Shown here one piece after another: positions 1 to 11,000 of a stretch of DNA of 64,000 nt. Positions within the stretch are counted from its first letter, which is position 1. Every line of letters begins with the position of its first letter. Origin of the DNA: Tribonema minus. Taxonomy: Eukaryota; Sar; Xanthophyceae; Tribonematales; Tribonemataceae. The position numbers and the translations under genes are program-made. The stretch covers positions 186,001 through 250,000 of the forward strand of contig JAFCMP010000519.1 of the NCBI GenBank assembly GCA_017506865.1, read 5' to 3'. Below the pieces are notes generated by a model that did not search any database, had not been told where the DNA came from, and saw only the letters and a list, made by a program, of their open reading frames with translations.

Positions 1-543
1 GCGTGCGGCAGGTCTGACATTCAGCAGCCAGAGAGCCGAGAGTGGCTGTGCCCTGCAGCAGAGTGCATGATGATGTACATTGCGTGCATGCTTGTACTGG
101 ACACACATGTGCAGGCGTGGATGATGCAAACTTATACAATGAGCTGCATGCCCATAATGCCAAGAAGCACGTCACATCACACATGCATTGTGTGCAATGC
201 ATCATGTACCTAGCAGCGCCACTGTCCGCAAGCCATTCTGTCGCGAGAGAAGTGTTGTACTTGGAGGTAAATGGCTGTGCGGCACACAATCACGCTTATT
301 CAATGCACGCTCATATCATACTACATAGTGACCAGTTCAGCAAACTTCGAATGAGCAGCCAAGCACATGTTGCTTGGACAGTACTATGGTGCCACCATGG
401 CCACTGCCTCGTGATCCATACACTTGGATCAATACTGCCACGACTGCCTCCAGAGGAGAACTGAATTGCAATTGGCAAGCCAACTGCAACAGCAACAACA
501 AGTAGGGCGCACTGGCGGAAGTTTCAGGCTTCCGCCGTCTCAC
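1..543. other. left-edge non-coding sequence
   Basis: I recognise no gene here. The stretch lies downstream of a likely splice donor (positions 543-542 on the minus strand) of the RanBP2-zinc-finger gene, so it is probably intron of that gene, whose remaining exons would lie beyond the left edge. Open frames here have no family resemblance. Confidence 0.4.
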
Positions 544-644
544 CTCGTCTGCACGCGCATCGCACACATCGTGCGCAAGCCGCAGCCCCTCCCGCCTGCC
601 CGCAAGTGCGTACGCAGGGCTCAGAAGGCACACATCGCTCACGC

Positions 645-675
<31 letters not shown>

Positions 676-1140
676 GCCTGCACCGCCGTCGCCGCCAAAT
701 CGCAGCTGCATCAGCGCCGTGCCCGCCTGCAGTTCCCACAACACGGCGCTCCCGTCTGCGCGCACACCCAGCACCAGCCACCGGCTTCCGGGCAGCCGCC
801 TGAGGCAGACAAAGTCGCCGCAGCCGATGTCGCCCGCACCGCTGCTGCCGGGTGCGCTGCTCGGGCGACTGCCGCTGGCGCAGTTGCTGCCCGCCGCGGC
901 GGCGGCGGCGGCGCCGTCTGCAGCAGCGGCGACGGCAGCAGTGCTCGGCGGCAGCGGCAGCACCTCGACGTGACGCCGTTCCGAGTCGTTGCCGCCGCCA
1001 GCGTTGCCGGCGTGCTTGCCGCTGCCGCCGATGCGGCTGGCGTCGTTGCGCCGCAGCGCCACGCGCATCGCGTGTGGGCCCACGGCCATCGCCACGATGA
1101 TGTCATCGCCGCCGTCGCCGCCGCTGCCGCCGCCGCTGCC

Positions 1141-1172
<32 letters not shown>

Positions 1173-3642
1173 CGCCGCCGCTGCCGTCCGCGCCGCCGCC
1201 GCCGCACTCGCACAGCAGCACAGGCGCGCCGCCTGCCCTCACGGACCGCAGAGGCGCATGCGACACCACTGTCCGCAGTGCGTGCCTGCCTGTTCCCGCA
1301 GCGGCAGCAGCGAAGACAGACTGATCCGGCCACGGCGCCTGCAGCACGCGCACAAAGACGCTGCTGTCGCTCTTGCACACGCCCGCTGCCACAACGACCA
1401 GAGAGCCGCGAGGGGCAGCGTACTGCGCGATGGACTGGTGCGACCAGTCGTCGGCAGCGGCGGCAGCGGGGGCGGCGGCGGCGCTGGCGGCGCGGCCGTT
1501 GCGCGGCCGCTTCTTGTCTGCGCGCATGCGATTGATCACGCCGCCGCACGTCATGACGCAGCGCAGGTCGTTGCCGCCGCCGCCCACAGCCCACACCGAC
1601 ACGCCGCAGCGGTGCAGTGCCAGCACGAGCGGATGCAGCTGCTGCGCCGCCCGCGCCGCCGCCGGCGGCGGCGGAGGCAGCGCAACTGTGACCGCCACGA
1701 GCGCCAGGTCCTCGTGGAAGTTGCGTCGCCAGCGCTCCACATCTATGGTTCCTGCGAGCATGGGCGTGAGTGCTGCAGGTACCAGCGGTGATGCCACCAC
1801 CTCTGCTGCTGCTGCTGCTGCTGCTGCGTCTAACGGGCGCCGCTTCTGAGCAGCCGCAGTGGTTGCTGACTCTATAACGGACGGTGCTGCCGCCGTCGCA
1901 TGAGCTGTGCTCTGCGAGACTGCATCAGGGCTCAGAGCACGCGCTGCTAGTGGCTGTGTTGTCGGTGTCGCCGCAGCTCTGCGCACCTTGGCCCTGGGCG
2001 CCTCCTGCGCGCCTCCCACCGGTGCCGCTGGCGCAGTTCCTGACAACGCAGCGCCCAACGGCAAGCGCAAGCCTCCAGCTGACGTCAGCCGTGGCGAAGC
2101 TGGCGTATGGGGCTGCAGCTGACCGGCAGACACCCTGCCTGAGTCAGGAGCGTGCGGCGATGCGTGTCTCGTTGCGTGCGACGACCGGCGGCGCTGCGGC
2201 TGCCGCTGCAGCTCCAGTCCCTGGCCCAGCCGTCGCGGCCGCTTCACCTGCTGCCACTCCGCCTTTGCCGGCACCCGCACCTGAACGGCGCTGCTGCCGC
2301 CACCTCCGCCCCTGACGCTGCTGCCGCTGCTGCCGCTGCTGCCGCCGCTGTCGCTGCTGCCGCCGCTGCCGCGGTGGGAGCCATTGCTGGCCTCCGCCGC
2401 TTCGCCAGCTGCCTCCTCAGTTCGAGCGGCGACTGTCGGCAGCTGCCGCGAGCGCTGTGGACTGGAAACCGGCGCCAGAACGGCCCGTGCTGCCTGTCCG
2501 GGCGGGCCGCGAACACGCGGCTGCAGTTGCGCATCGCCCGTTGCTGCCGAGTTGAGCGATGCGCGCAGCTTCACCGCGGTGGCTTTGGAAGAAGCGTCAG
2601 CAGCAGCAGCGCTAGTGGCCATGGTGTTGCCGAGGCCTCCATGCTGCACGTTTTCGCCTTGCTCACGAGCTGCGGCGGCCTGTGCCGCCAGCGCTGCTGT
2701 TGCCGGACGCTGCGGCGATGATGGCAGCTGCGGCACCATGGGTGGCAGGTTTGGGTGTACGGCCGTGACGGCGACAGGTGCTGATGCCGCTGCTGAGGCT
2801 GATGATGGGAGGCATGATGCTGCAGCAGTCGGCGATGATGGTGCTGCTGGAACGTCTGCTGCCGCCTGCTGTGGTGTTGGACGTGCTACTCCTGGCGCTT
2901 GCGGCACTGCAGTGTGTGCAGCGCTCATCGCTGGCTCGTCGTCTCCTGCTGCTGCTGCTGCTGATGCCGTGTGTGCCAATGCTGGCAGCGATGGCACTGC
3001 TCCTGCTGCTGCTGCCGCTGCTGCCGTTGCCGCCGCTGCTGCCGTTGCCGCCGCTGCTGCTGTCTGTGCCGCCTTCCTCGCCGCTGCAGTGGCTGCTGCA
3101 GGAGCAAGTTTTCGCGTGCTTCTTGGAGGTTTCGCTGATGAACTGGCAGCGCGCACCGACGTCCCAGCAGTTGATGTTGATGCTGTGTCTGTGCTTGCCA
3201 GTCGTGGTGGCGAAAAAGATTTCTGCCTTGGCCGCTTTCGTCCTTTCCTGCTGCCGCCATCGCTCGCTGCAACAGCAGCAGCTGTTGTGCCGTCCTCAAC
3301 CTGCTCAACACCGCTGCTTACACGAGCCTCCGCTGCAGCCGACTCTGGCGCGCCGCTTCCGGCAGCAGCACTGCCCCCAGCAGCAGCCTGCTGCTGCATG
3401 GACCCCTTCTCAGCGCGACAGTTGCGACATTTCTTGAACCTGGGGCCCTGACTGCTGCCGCACAGCTCGCACCGCCACTCCGTCGCAGCTTGACGCTGCC
3501 GCTTGCTGTCACCAGCAGATTGCTTGCCCCCTCCCCGGCTGCCGCTGGCGATGTGAAGTCGCGCGAGAGCCTTCTCCTCCTCCTGCAGTTTCTGCGCCAT
3601 GATTCTGTCCTTTGCGCCTCTGGGGCAGTAGGCTCTGTTCAT
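544..3642 (-). CDS. RanBP2-type zinc finger protein with WD-like C-terminal region (partial)
   Basis: A long first exon starts at ATG 3642. Near the N terminus is a RanBP2-type zinc finger, W-R-C-E-L-C then K-K-C-R-N-C, with cysteines at about residues 58, 61, 72 and 75; this family binds ubiquitin, RNA or Ran. A basic, low-complexity region of Ala, Ser, Gly and Pro runs follows for about 550 residues. The C-terminal third reads like WD40-type blades (for example SRWLVLGVRADGSAVLWEL), interrupted by a Gly/Ser run. The frame stays open to 337, but a good donor (GACGAG|GTGAGA) at about 544 suggests that the exon stops there and the protein continues off the window. The zinc finger is clear, the WD assignment tentative, and the function unknown. 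It is divergent from the light-harvesting gene. Confidence 0.7.
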
Positions 3643-3974
3643 GGTGGCACCAGGCTGCTGCTGAGCGTCTAATGGTGTCAGGCAGTGATCCTGCTCTTAC
3701 AAGTCTGAAGCTGCTTCCGGTGCAGCTCGTTGCGGAGTCTTTGCATCGCTAGGACGACAGCATCCACTCCAGCGACGACAGCGGCAGCTGACGCAACAGC
3801 AGCCTCGAGGAAGAAGCACGCTGCAGGCGCGAATGCGAACTTTAAAAAGCCAGACCCAGGACTTGACCCGCGCTGTGAGTTCGGGGGGTTTGGGGGGGAA
3901 GATCCCTCTCTTCAATCGACATTTGAGGCATCCTGCTGTCACTCTTGGTCATCTCTGCAGCACCACATAGGACG
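3643..3974. promoter_or_regulatory. shared intergenic region of a divergent gene pair
   Basis: Only 332 bp separate the start codons of the minus-strand zinc-finger gene and the plus-strand light-harvesting gene, so the promoters of both must sit here or overlap the 5' UTRs. A TTTAAAAAG stretch at about 3841 lies some 130 bp before the light-harvesting start and could be a TATA-like element. That assignment is inference only. Confidence 0.4.
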
Positions 3975-6587
3975 ATGAAGGCTGTCGCTGCTCTGCTCGC
4001 CCTTGCGGCACCCGCTGCGGCCTTTGTGCCTGTGGCCCCCAGCGCCCTGCCCGCCACCCAGGTGAGGGTGTGCAGTGCACTCACGACACATGAACAGGGT
4101 TGTTGGTGGGAAGCAAGGCAATGGCGAGTGCACGCATGCAGGGGGGGTGAGAGGAGGAGACAGGCGCAGTGCGTCTGCAGAGCGCACAACAGCATGGCGC
4201 AGGCGCAGGTGCCGCAGCGGTGATGCGCCAGGAGCGGTGTATAGGATTTTGGGTGTTACGTGGGTTTGGGAAACCGAGAGCGGGAGCTGGCGAGCGCTGG
4301 AGAATTTGAGATGCTGACACTCGTGCAGCCTTGCTTCAGCAATCATAGCCTTTTCTGTCGGCCGATGGCACCTACGTGCTCTGTAGCATTCATGCACCTG
4401 AACAGAGGCACCTCTTTGTATGCTGACATACGTGATCGTGTGCCTGTGCGTTTTGCATTGTGCAGCTGGCGGCCGCCAAGCAGACCATGTCCGAGGTGTC
4501 CAGCGGGGACGACGAGAGGTCTGTCTCTCTGCCCTTCGCTGCCAAGCCCGCCAACCTCAACGGCGAGCTCGTAGGAGACGTAAGTGGCGGATAAGGCCAA
4601 TCTTGTTGCAGGCAAGGCTCAGTCAGCCCCGGCTTTAGATGCGAAGAACTGCTCTCTGCATGTGGGGTGGGGGTAACGGGATAAGCATGCTACATCGGGA
4701 GAGACCTGGTGTGCTTCGCCTGCGCCGCAGGCCCTCCGACTCGGGCACGAACGTCTAGAACAGCCGGCAGCAGCGCGACTTGCTTTGGCGCGCGCTGTCC
4801 TTGTGAGGCAAACACACCCAGCTCCAGCATTGACTGCTTTCTGATGAGGAAGCATTGTGGTCACAGTATGGAGCCCGGAGCAGCCTCGGATGTCCCCTGA
4901 CCATTTATGTGATCGGCAGCATGTTTCAGGTGGCACAGCTTGCCTCTCGACACCAGCTGTTTAGTGGGGGAATGGGTACACCGGTTGAGCTTGCCCTGGC
5001 GACCAGCTCTGTCGCTGATCTTGTGAGCTAATCACAAGCTTTGACGCATTCCCAGAGGGCAAGTGTTCACATGCACAATGACTTCCATATTGATGTCGTC
5101 CTGCGGGAGCTAATCACAAGCTTTGACGCATTCCCAGAGGGCAAGTGTTCATGTGCACAATGACTTCCATATTGATGTCTTCCTGTGGCTCTCTCTGCAT
5201 CATTCACCGGCAGCTCCCATCTGTTTTGAGCATGGAACGTGCTTTTGACACCCCCCGCGCATTGCGGTGATGATGCCGACATTGGCCTCTTCTCGGAGGT
5301 CTAAACCCACCTCCCCCACTTTTCATGCTTCCGAAATCAGGTGGGCTTTGACCCCCTGCGCTTCTCGGACAAGGGCGACCTGGCCAAGTTCCGCCGCGCG
5401 GAGCTCAAGCACGGCCGCGTGGCGATGCTCGGCGTTCTGGGGTCTATCCTCCAGGAGTCTTACTCGGTGCAGGGGCCCGACTTCAAGACCACCAAGAACC
5501 TGTTCGCGGCAGTAACCGACGCCGGACCGCTGGCGCTGCTGCAGGTCAGTTGCGGCGGTGGTTGTAGGCGCCTGATCTTTTTTTTGTTGATTGGAGCCAT
5601 GCAGCAAGTGGCGGTAATTATGGGTGTCTGATCCTTTCTTGTTGACTTGAGCCATGCACGAAATGATTCTCACGCGGATTGGAGCTCTTTTGCGTGGAGT
5701 AGCCACCCGCAGCGTGCAACGCAGTGTGTTGGCATGGCAGTATGCTGCGGTGACAATTTTGCATTTTGCGAGTTCGAAGTTTTGTGCGCTTTTATGTGCA
5801 GAATCGACCGACCACAGGGCCTTCTTCACCATGGTTCTGTTGTTCGTCGATGGCAATTTTGTAAGCACTGCAGTTTATGAGAATCGTAACTATGCATTTC
5901 ACAAGCGTCGCAATTGTTTGGCATACGGAAGTTTTGACGACCAATACACAGACAGACAGCCATCTCAGCAATTCTGTGTGTCTGTGCTGAGCTTGTTCAG
6001 GCCAAGTGTTTGTTTGCATACGGAATTTTGATGACCAATACACAGACAGACAGCCATCGCAGCAATTTTGCGTGTCTGTGATGAGCTTGTGCCGCTAAGT
6101 GCTTGCAACAGAGCTCTGTTGCAGCAGCAAGAAGCAGTCACTCAGGTCCTTGGAGGCACGATCCATGGCGAATGTCCCCGCGGGCTGCCCTCAGCAGGCT
6201 TCCGAGCACTGCAGCTATTCATAACTGCTGCAACATCAATCCTGAGCATCGCTGCCGTCCGTAACTGCCGCAGCAGCAACAGTGCCCCTCACAGCGCTGC
6301 TGCCACAAATCTCCCCCCTCCTCCCAAACCAGGTGTTCGCATTCGTGGGCGCATACGACGTGGCGACGACCAAGTGGGAGGAGGCCAACGGCCGCGTACC
6401 GGGGGACATTGGCTTTGACCCCCTCCGCCTCAGCAAGGACGGCATCAACGAGACGTGGGCGCTGTCCGAGCTCAAGCACGGCCGCCTCGCGATGATTGCC
6501 ATGTTTGCCTTCCTCATCCAGACCCTGGTGGAGCCCAACAAGTCTATCCTCGAGCAGACGTTCGACTGGGCGCGCAGCTTCGGATAA
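3975..6587 (+). CDS. fucoxanthin chlorophyll a/c-type light-harvesting protein
   Basis: Four exons (3975-4061, 4466-4579, 5341-5544, 6333-6587) give 219 aa with consistent phase. The N terminus is a signal peptide ending [12 protein letters not shown], the Ala-Phe type of leader used for import into secondary red plastids. Helix 1 carries the pigment-binding motif [10 protein letters not shown] (about 88-97) and helix 3 carries [12 protein letters not shown] (about 180-191); both are preceded by a GFDPLR motif, as is standard in the LHC superfamily. The protein binds chlorophyll and carotenoid in the thylakoid and feeds light energy to the photosystems. It is normal in length for an FCP. Exons end at GTGAGG, GTAAGT and GTCAGT donors and begin after CAG acceptors. 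Introns 2 and 3 are swollen by local tandem duplications that do not touch the exons. Confidence 0.95.
5026..5187. repeat. 82-bp tandem duplication inside LHC intron 2
   Basis: Two near-identical units begin AGCTAATCACAAGCTTTGAC at 5026 and 5108. They differ at only a few bases, so the duplication is recent. It lies entirely within the intron. Confidence 0.85.
5925..6100. repeat. tandem duplication inside LHC intron 3
   Basis: A unit of about 85-95 bp containing ACACAGACAGACAGCCATC is present twice (about 5945 and 6040) with moderate divergence. An older, shorter duplication around TGATC...TTGTTGA...GAGCCATGCA lies at about 5568-5665 in the same intron. Confidence 0.75.
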
Positions 6588-8053
6588 ATTTTTTTTCGCA
6601 ACGCTAGAGGGGGAGAGGGGGGCTCTTGCCCGCTCGATATACCCCGAAACCACCACACACACACTCTACACCACGCTGTTCATCTCTTCAACACCCACCA
6701 GTCCCCTTTTGTGCCGGCCTGTCGCCGCGGGTCGGTCTGTAATAAATTACCATTAATGTGACGTTTACACATTCCATCCGCGAGCTGGGTACGTGTCGCC
6801 GCCGCTCTGGGCGCTGCTGTGTGTTTCTTCAACTTGAAGTGCATGTCTGGCAGTGCATAGTGAGATTTGCTGACATGATGACTTTGCTCGCTGTGTTCAC
6901 ATGCCATGCGTTGGCCGTTCTCTGATGTATTTGCCCAGCGACCCTCATGAAACTGATTGGATGCGCATGGGTGCCGTGGCAGCCTCTTCATCGTCAAGCG
7001 CCTTGCCTTGTTGTCTGCTGCAGTGGCATCGGACACTGTGTTAGCACAGTGCCATGGTGAGGAGGAACGCAGCGCTGAATTGGGGGGGGGGGGGGTCGGG
7101 TATGCTCCCCCCATGCAGTGCCACAATATTCGATTTGAACAAGCCTTGCTTGCAACAGCAGGGGGGCGGTTGTGTGTAAACGGTAGCAGTCTGACGTGAG
7201 GCGCGAATGCAGGATCGTAATGCAAGCCTCATGAGTCAGTTGCACGCTTGTCCTGCAATGTGAACGCCTGCTGAAGTATGGAGCATGTGCAGATGCAGGA
7301 TTAGGGTTTGCTGCTGAGCACTTCATCAATCTACTGGAACTGTGCTCACTTAGGATCAGGGGTTTCAACTTCCCTGAGGGTCGCAATTTGAAGATGTGCT
7401 TGCAGCACAGTTGCTGCTATAAATGATTTCCTGCACAACCTGCACTCACAGCATCGCCAACAATCATTTCATCCTGCGACACCGACAGTGCTCAACCCTG
7501 TTCCGGTCAGCACCAGCGCAAAGGCCATCTTGACAACTTTAGGCGATGAAGGTCTGATGAGACATTGTTTTAACCCGTGGGAGGTAGCCTCCCAGATTCA
7601 CCATGCGTCTATGCATGCGTTTCATTTGCTTCTTCACGCATGAGTGTGCATACAATGGCAGCTTGATCATGCTCGTACGCCAACAAGCAGTTGCAGTCGA
7701 GCATGCAGACAATTTAGCAGACAGAGAGCACACAGCTGGCCACAACAAAGCATGTAGGCAACACAGTAAGTGAAAGTAGCCATTTTCCACCTTCACAACA
7801 CAGAACACACACAAGGGCGCCCACACCTGGCAGATAGGCTGCCACACGAGCTGACAAATATGCAGCTTCAAGAAGCCTGAACCCGTGCTTCAACACCCGC
7901 AGGCTATTTGGCCCCCATGGTGCACTCACACACGCACCTGCCTATACAGAAAAAGGCTAGGAAAGGCCCGCCATCATGACTGGGGGCTTGATCCTCAACA
8001 CCATCAGTGCTCAAAACACCTCAACAGCAGCAGTGCTCAAAGCGCCGCTGCAC
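6588..8053. other. intergenic region between convergent genes
   Basis: This holds the 3' ends of the light-harvesting gene and the P4H-GT gene. Apart from a G homopolymer (about 7081-7096) and the AATAAA-like site I see no gene, RNA or element. Confidence 0.5.
6741..6748 (+). promoter_or_regulatory. candidate polyadenylation signal of the LHC gene
   Basis: An AATAAATT sequence lies about 155 bp after the TAA of the light-harvesting gene. It resembles the eukaryotic AATAAA signal; use is not demonstrated. Confidence 0.35.
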
Positions 8054-11000
8054 TCATGAGCGCTGCTGCCCGCGCATGAAGGCTTGCAGCAAGTCGGCCA
8101 CCTGAGCTCGCTCCTTTGCGGCGGTGCTCTGGTCGCTGAACAGCAATGGCGGGTGCCCGCCGTTCTCTGCGCCTTCGCAGAGGCTCCCGTCTCTGAAACT
8201 GACGCCGACCAGAGCCTCAAACTGACGGCACGACACAGGCAAGCAAGGGACAGGCACAGGTTGCAACAGGCGCGGGGGGGGGGGGGGGGGGCGGTCAGCG
8301 CTTTGAAGAGGCAGCATCGTTCAGCAAAACAAGGCACACTCCAGCTCCAACTGCAACCTCAAGCAGAGTGGTAGCTACCAATCACGGGTGGCGCCGGAGC
8401 CAGGCAACCATCAACCCAGCCTTTGCGACGGTGCTAACAAAGAGTGACAACGATGTTATAATCACATAGGTTCAGCGCCCACATTTTCTGAGCAAACGCC
8501 CACATGTACCTGTGCCAGCGTCCGCTCCTTTCCCAGGCCGTATTCACCCAGATCTACTACGCTGCCAGCGCCCGCAGCGCCAGCCGCAGCAGCAGGCAGC
8601 AGCGCAGCGCCATCATCGGCGTCTTCGTCGCTGCTGTCGGCGCATTGCTGAGCGCTGCTTTCCGCAGCAGCAGCAGCAGCAGCAGCACCACCAGCAGCAG
8701 CAGCGGCGGCAGCAGCAGCAGCAGCGGGAGGCATGCCGAGCACTGCCCTGATGCGCGCCTCGCCGCGCTGCCGCTCGCGCGCTGTCTCCGCAGTCTCGTT
8801 CTCGCGGAAGCTGAGGACAAACAGTGCAGATCACCCATGTGCAGAAAAAAAACCACGGTGAGGTGGCTGAAATACTCGTGTGCATATGCCCTGCGTGTGC
8901 CGCTGTGTCGATGGGCAGTGATTGCGGCGCTGCGATTGCGCAAGCCTGTGATGACCGCTGCTGGCATGAAGTGTGAAGAGCGCATCACATTGCTTTGCGT
9001 GCACGCCCGCCGGCGCAAAACCAAGTGCACAAAAACAGCGACAGCGACAGCGCTGCATACTACGCTGCGCGCACGCTTCATGGCTTGCCTGAGACGCAGC
9101 CGCTGACAGCCAGCGCGTCTGAAAGGGCTGGAGCAGGGAACGTTACTTCAAATTGCAAATTGACGTTATATGCACGATGCACAACGCTCAAAACAGTTGT
9201 TTTGGCAAAGGAGCAGTTTGCCTCGACCACGTCATGTGCACCCGGACACTTGCGGGCACCTGCTCGCCAACAACCGTTTGCAGCGCTCGCCTGGGAGTAC
9301 ACTTCATACCGAAGGCAGTTACAAACATGCCCCGGCCAGACAATTAGCAGCACAGCACGAGTGCCACCTGGGCCTGTGCGAGCACGTCCACAGGTGGGAA
9401 CACTTCAAACTTGAGGTTAAAGCTGTACAATGCACAGCGCTCAGGCAGCGCCGCGACGCGCACCTGGGCCTGTGCGCGCCCGTCCACAGGCGAGAATGTC
9501 ACTTCAAATTTGAAGTCACCAAATCATGCGCAGCGCTCAGACGGCACTGCGACGCGCGCACCTGGGGCCTGCGCGCGCGCGTCCACAGGTGGGAACGTCA
9601 CTCTCAGCTTGAAGTCAAAAGAGCTGCCATGTACGATGTACAGCACTCAGAAGAGAGCAGCACCGCGACCCGCACCTGGGCCTGTGCGCGCGCGTCCACA
9701 GGTGGTACGCCACCGCCTGCGGCGGCGCATAAAAATCGTAGCCCGCGGTGAACAGACGTGCCGCCATCGCCGCCTCCTCGCCGAAGAACACATGGCGCAG
9801 CGCGGGGTCGTAGCGTGCGTCGCGCAGCAGCGCTCCGGAGGGACCAAAGTTGAAGCCCGCCGCCCAGAGCACGCTGCGCAGCGGCTCCGCGGCAGCGGCG
9901 GCGGAGGAGGCGCGCTGCTGCTGCGCCACGCGGCGCGCGCGCTGTCGCAGCATGCCGTCCGCGCCGAAGCCCATGGGGCAGAGGACTGTGGCTTGGGTCT
10001 GCGCGAGGGGCGGGGAGAGGGGAAAACAGTGCGCGTGTGTGTGTGTGCGCGCGAAGGATAGGAAGAGAGGCGCGTGGGAAGGGGGGGGGGCGGCGAGGGA
10101 TAGGAGAGGGGGAAGCGCGGGGGGCGAGGCTTCATGTCGCTCTAAGGCAGTCACAAAGAGTGCTATGAGGTGCACAGGGGGTGCACAGGCAGGAGGGGGG
10201 GGGGGGGGGGGGGGGGAGGAAGAGGAGCATCATGTGGTGTTGAGGTAGTCGCATTGAGTGCGCATGGTGGCACGGTGGTGGCGCAAGTCTGCTGCGCTGC
10301 GAAATAGCGCGCTGAACAGTGCCGCAGCAGTACCGATTGAGGCATGCTGCAGCGCTGCCACTACCCGAAGACTGTGGCGCGATGTGATTGCGTAGCCTTG
10401 CTTTGATTCTGCGAGAAAGCGCGGGACCCTTGTCAGCACACATGCCAAACGTACAACGCCGTGCATCCGTAGATCCGGCTTTGGTGCAGCACGGCCTTCC
10501 GGTTCAGCACCATTCTGCTGCGAGCCCTGCGATCATCCAGTTGAAGTACACAGACATACACAAAACTACGCGCGCACGCACTTCAACACGCACCTGCTCC
10601 GGCCCTGTGGGCACGCGGTTCGGCAGCTCGTAGCCCGACGGATACGTCGTCAGAATGGGTCGCGGCGACGGGCACCGCCGCAGCGTCGCCAGCAGATATG
10701 CATCCCAGTTGCGGCGGAAGCGCATGTGGCTGTCGCTCTGCAGCACGTACGGCTCGCCGCGCCACAGCGCCGCCGCGACGTGCCGCGCCCAGCACGGCCC
10801 CGCCGCCTCCGCAGCGTCCATGACGATGGTGGCGACGCGGCCGCGCAGCGCCGGCGGCAGCAGCAGCGCGGCGGCGGCGGCAGCGCCCTCGGCGGTGGCA
10901 GCAGCGCCAGAGCTGCTCGCGCCAGCGGCGGAGACAGCGGCACCGCATGGGGACGTTGCGCCGGCAGCAGCGGCGGCGGCGGCGGCGCGGCTGCCGCGCT

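Noticed and set aside
424-1791. 455-aa plus-strand open frame, Ala-rich
   Set aside because: It is the antisense shadow of the GC-rich zinc-finger exon; no start context, domains or plausible composition.
9362-9712. Regularly spaced repeats resembling a CRISPR array
   Set aside because: The repeats are diverged copies of an exon-intron junction in a eukaryotic gene; spacers are also repeated and there are no cas genes.
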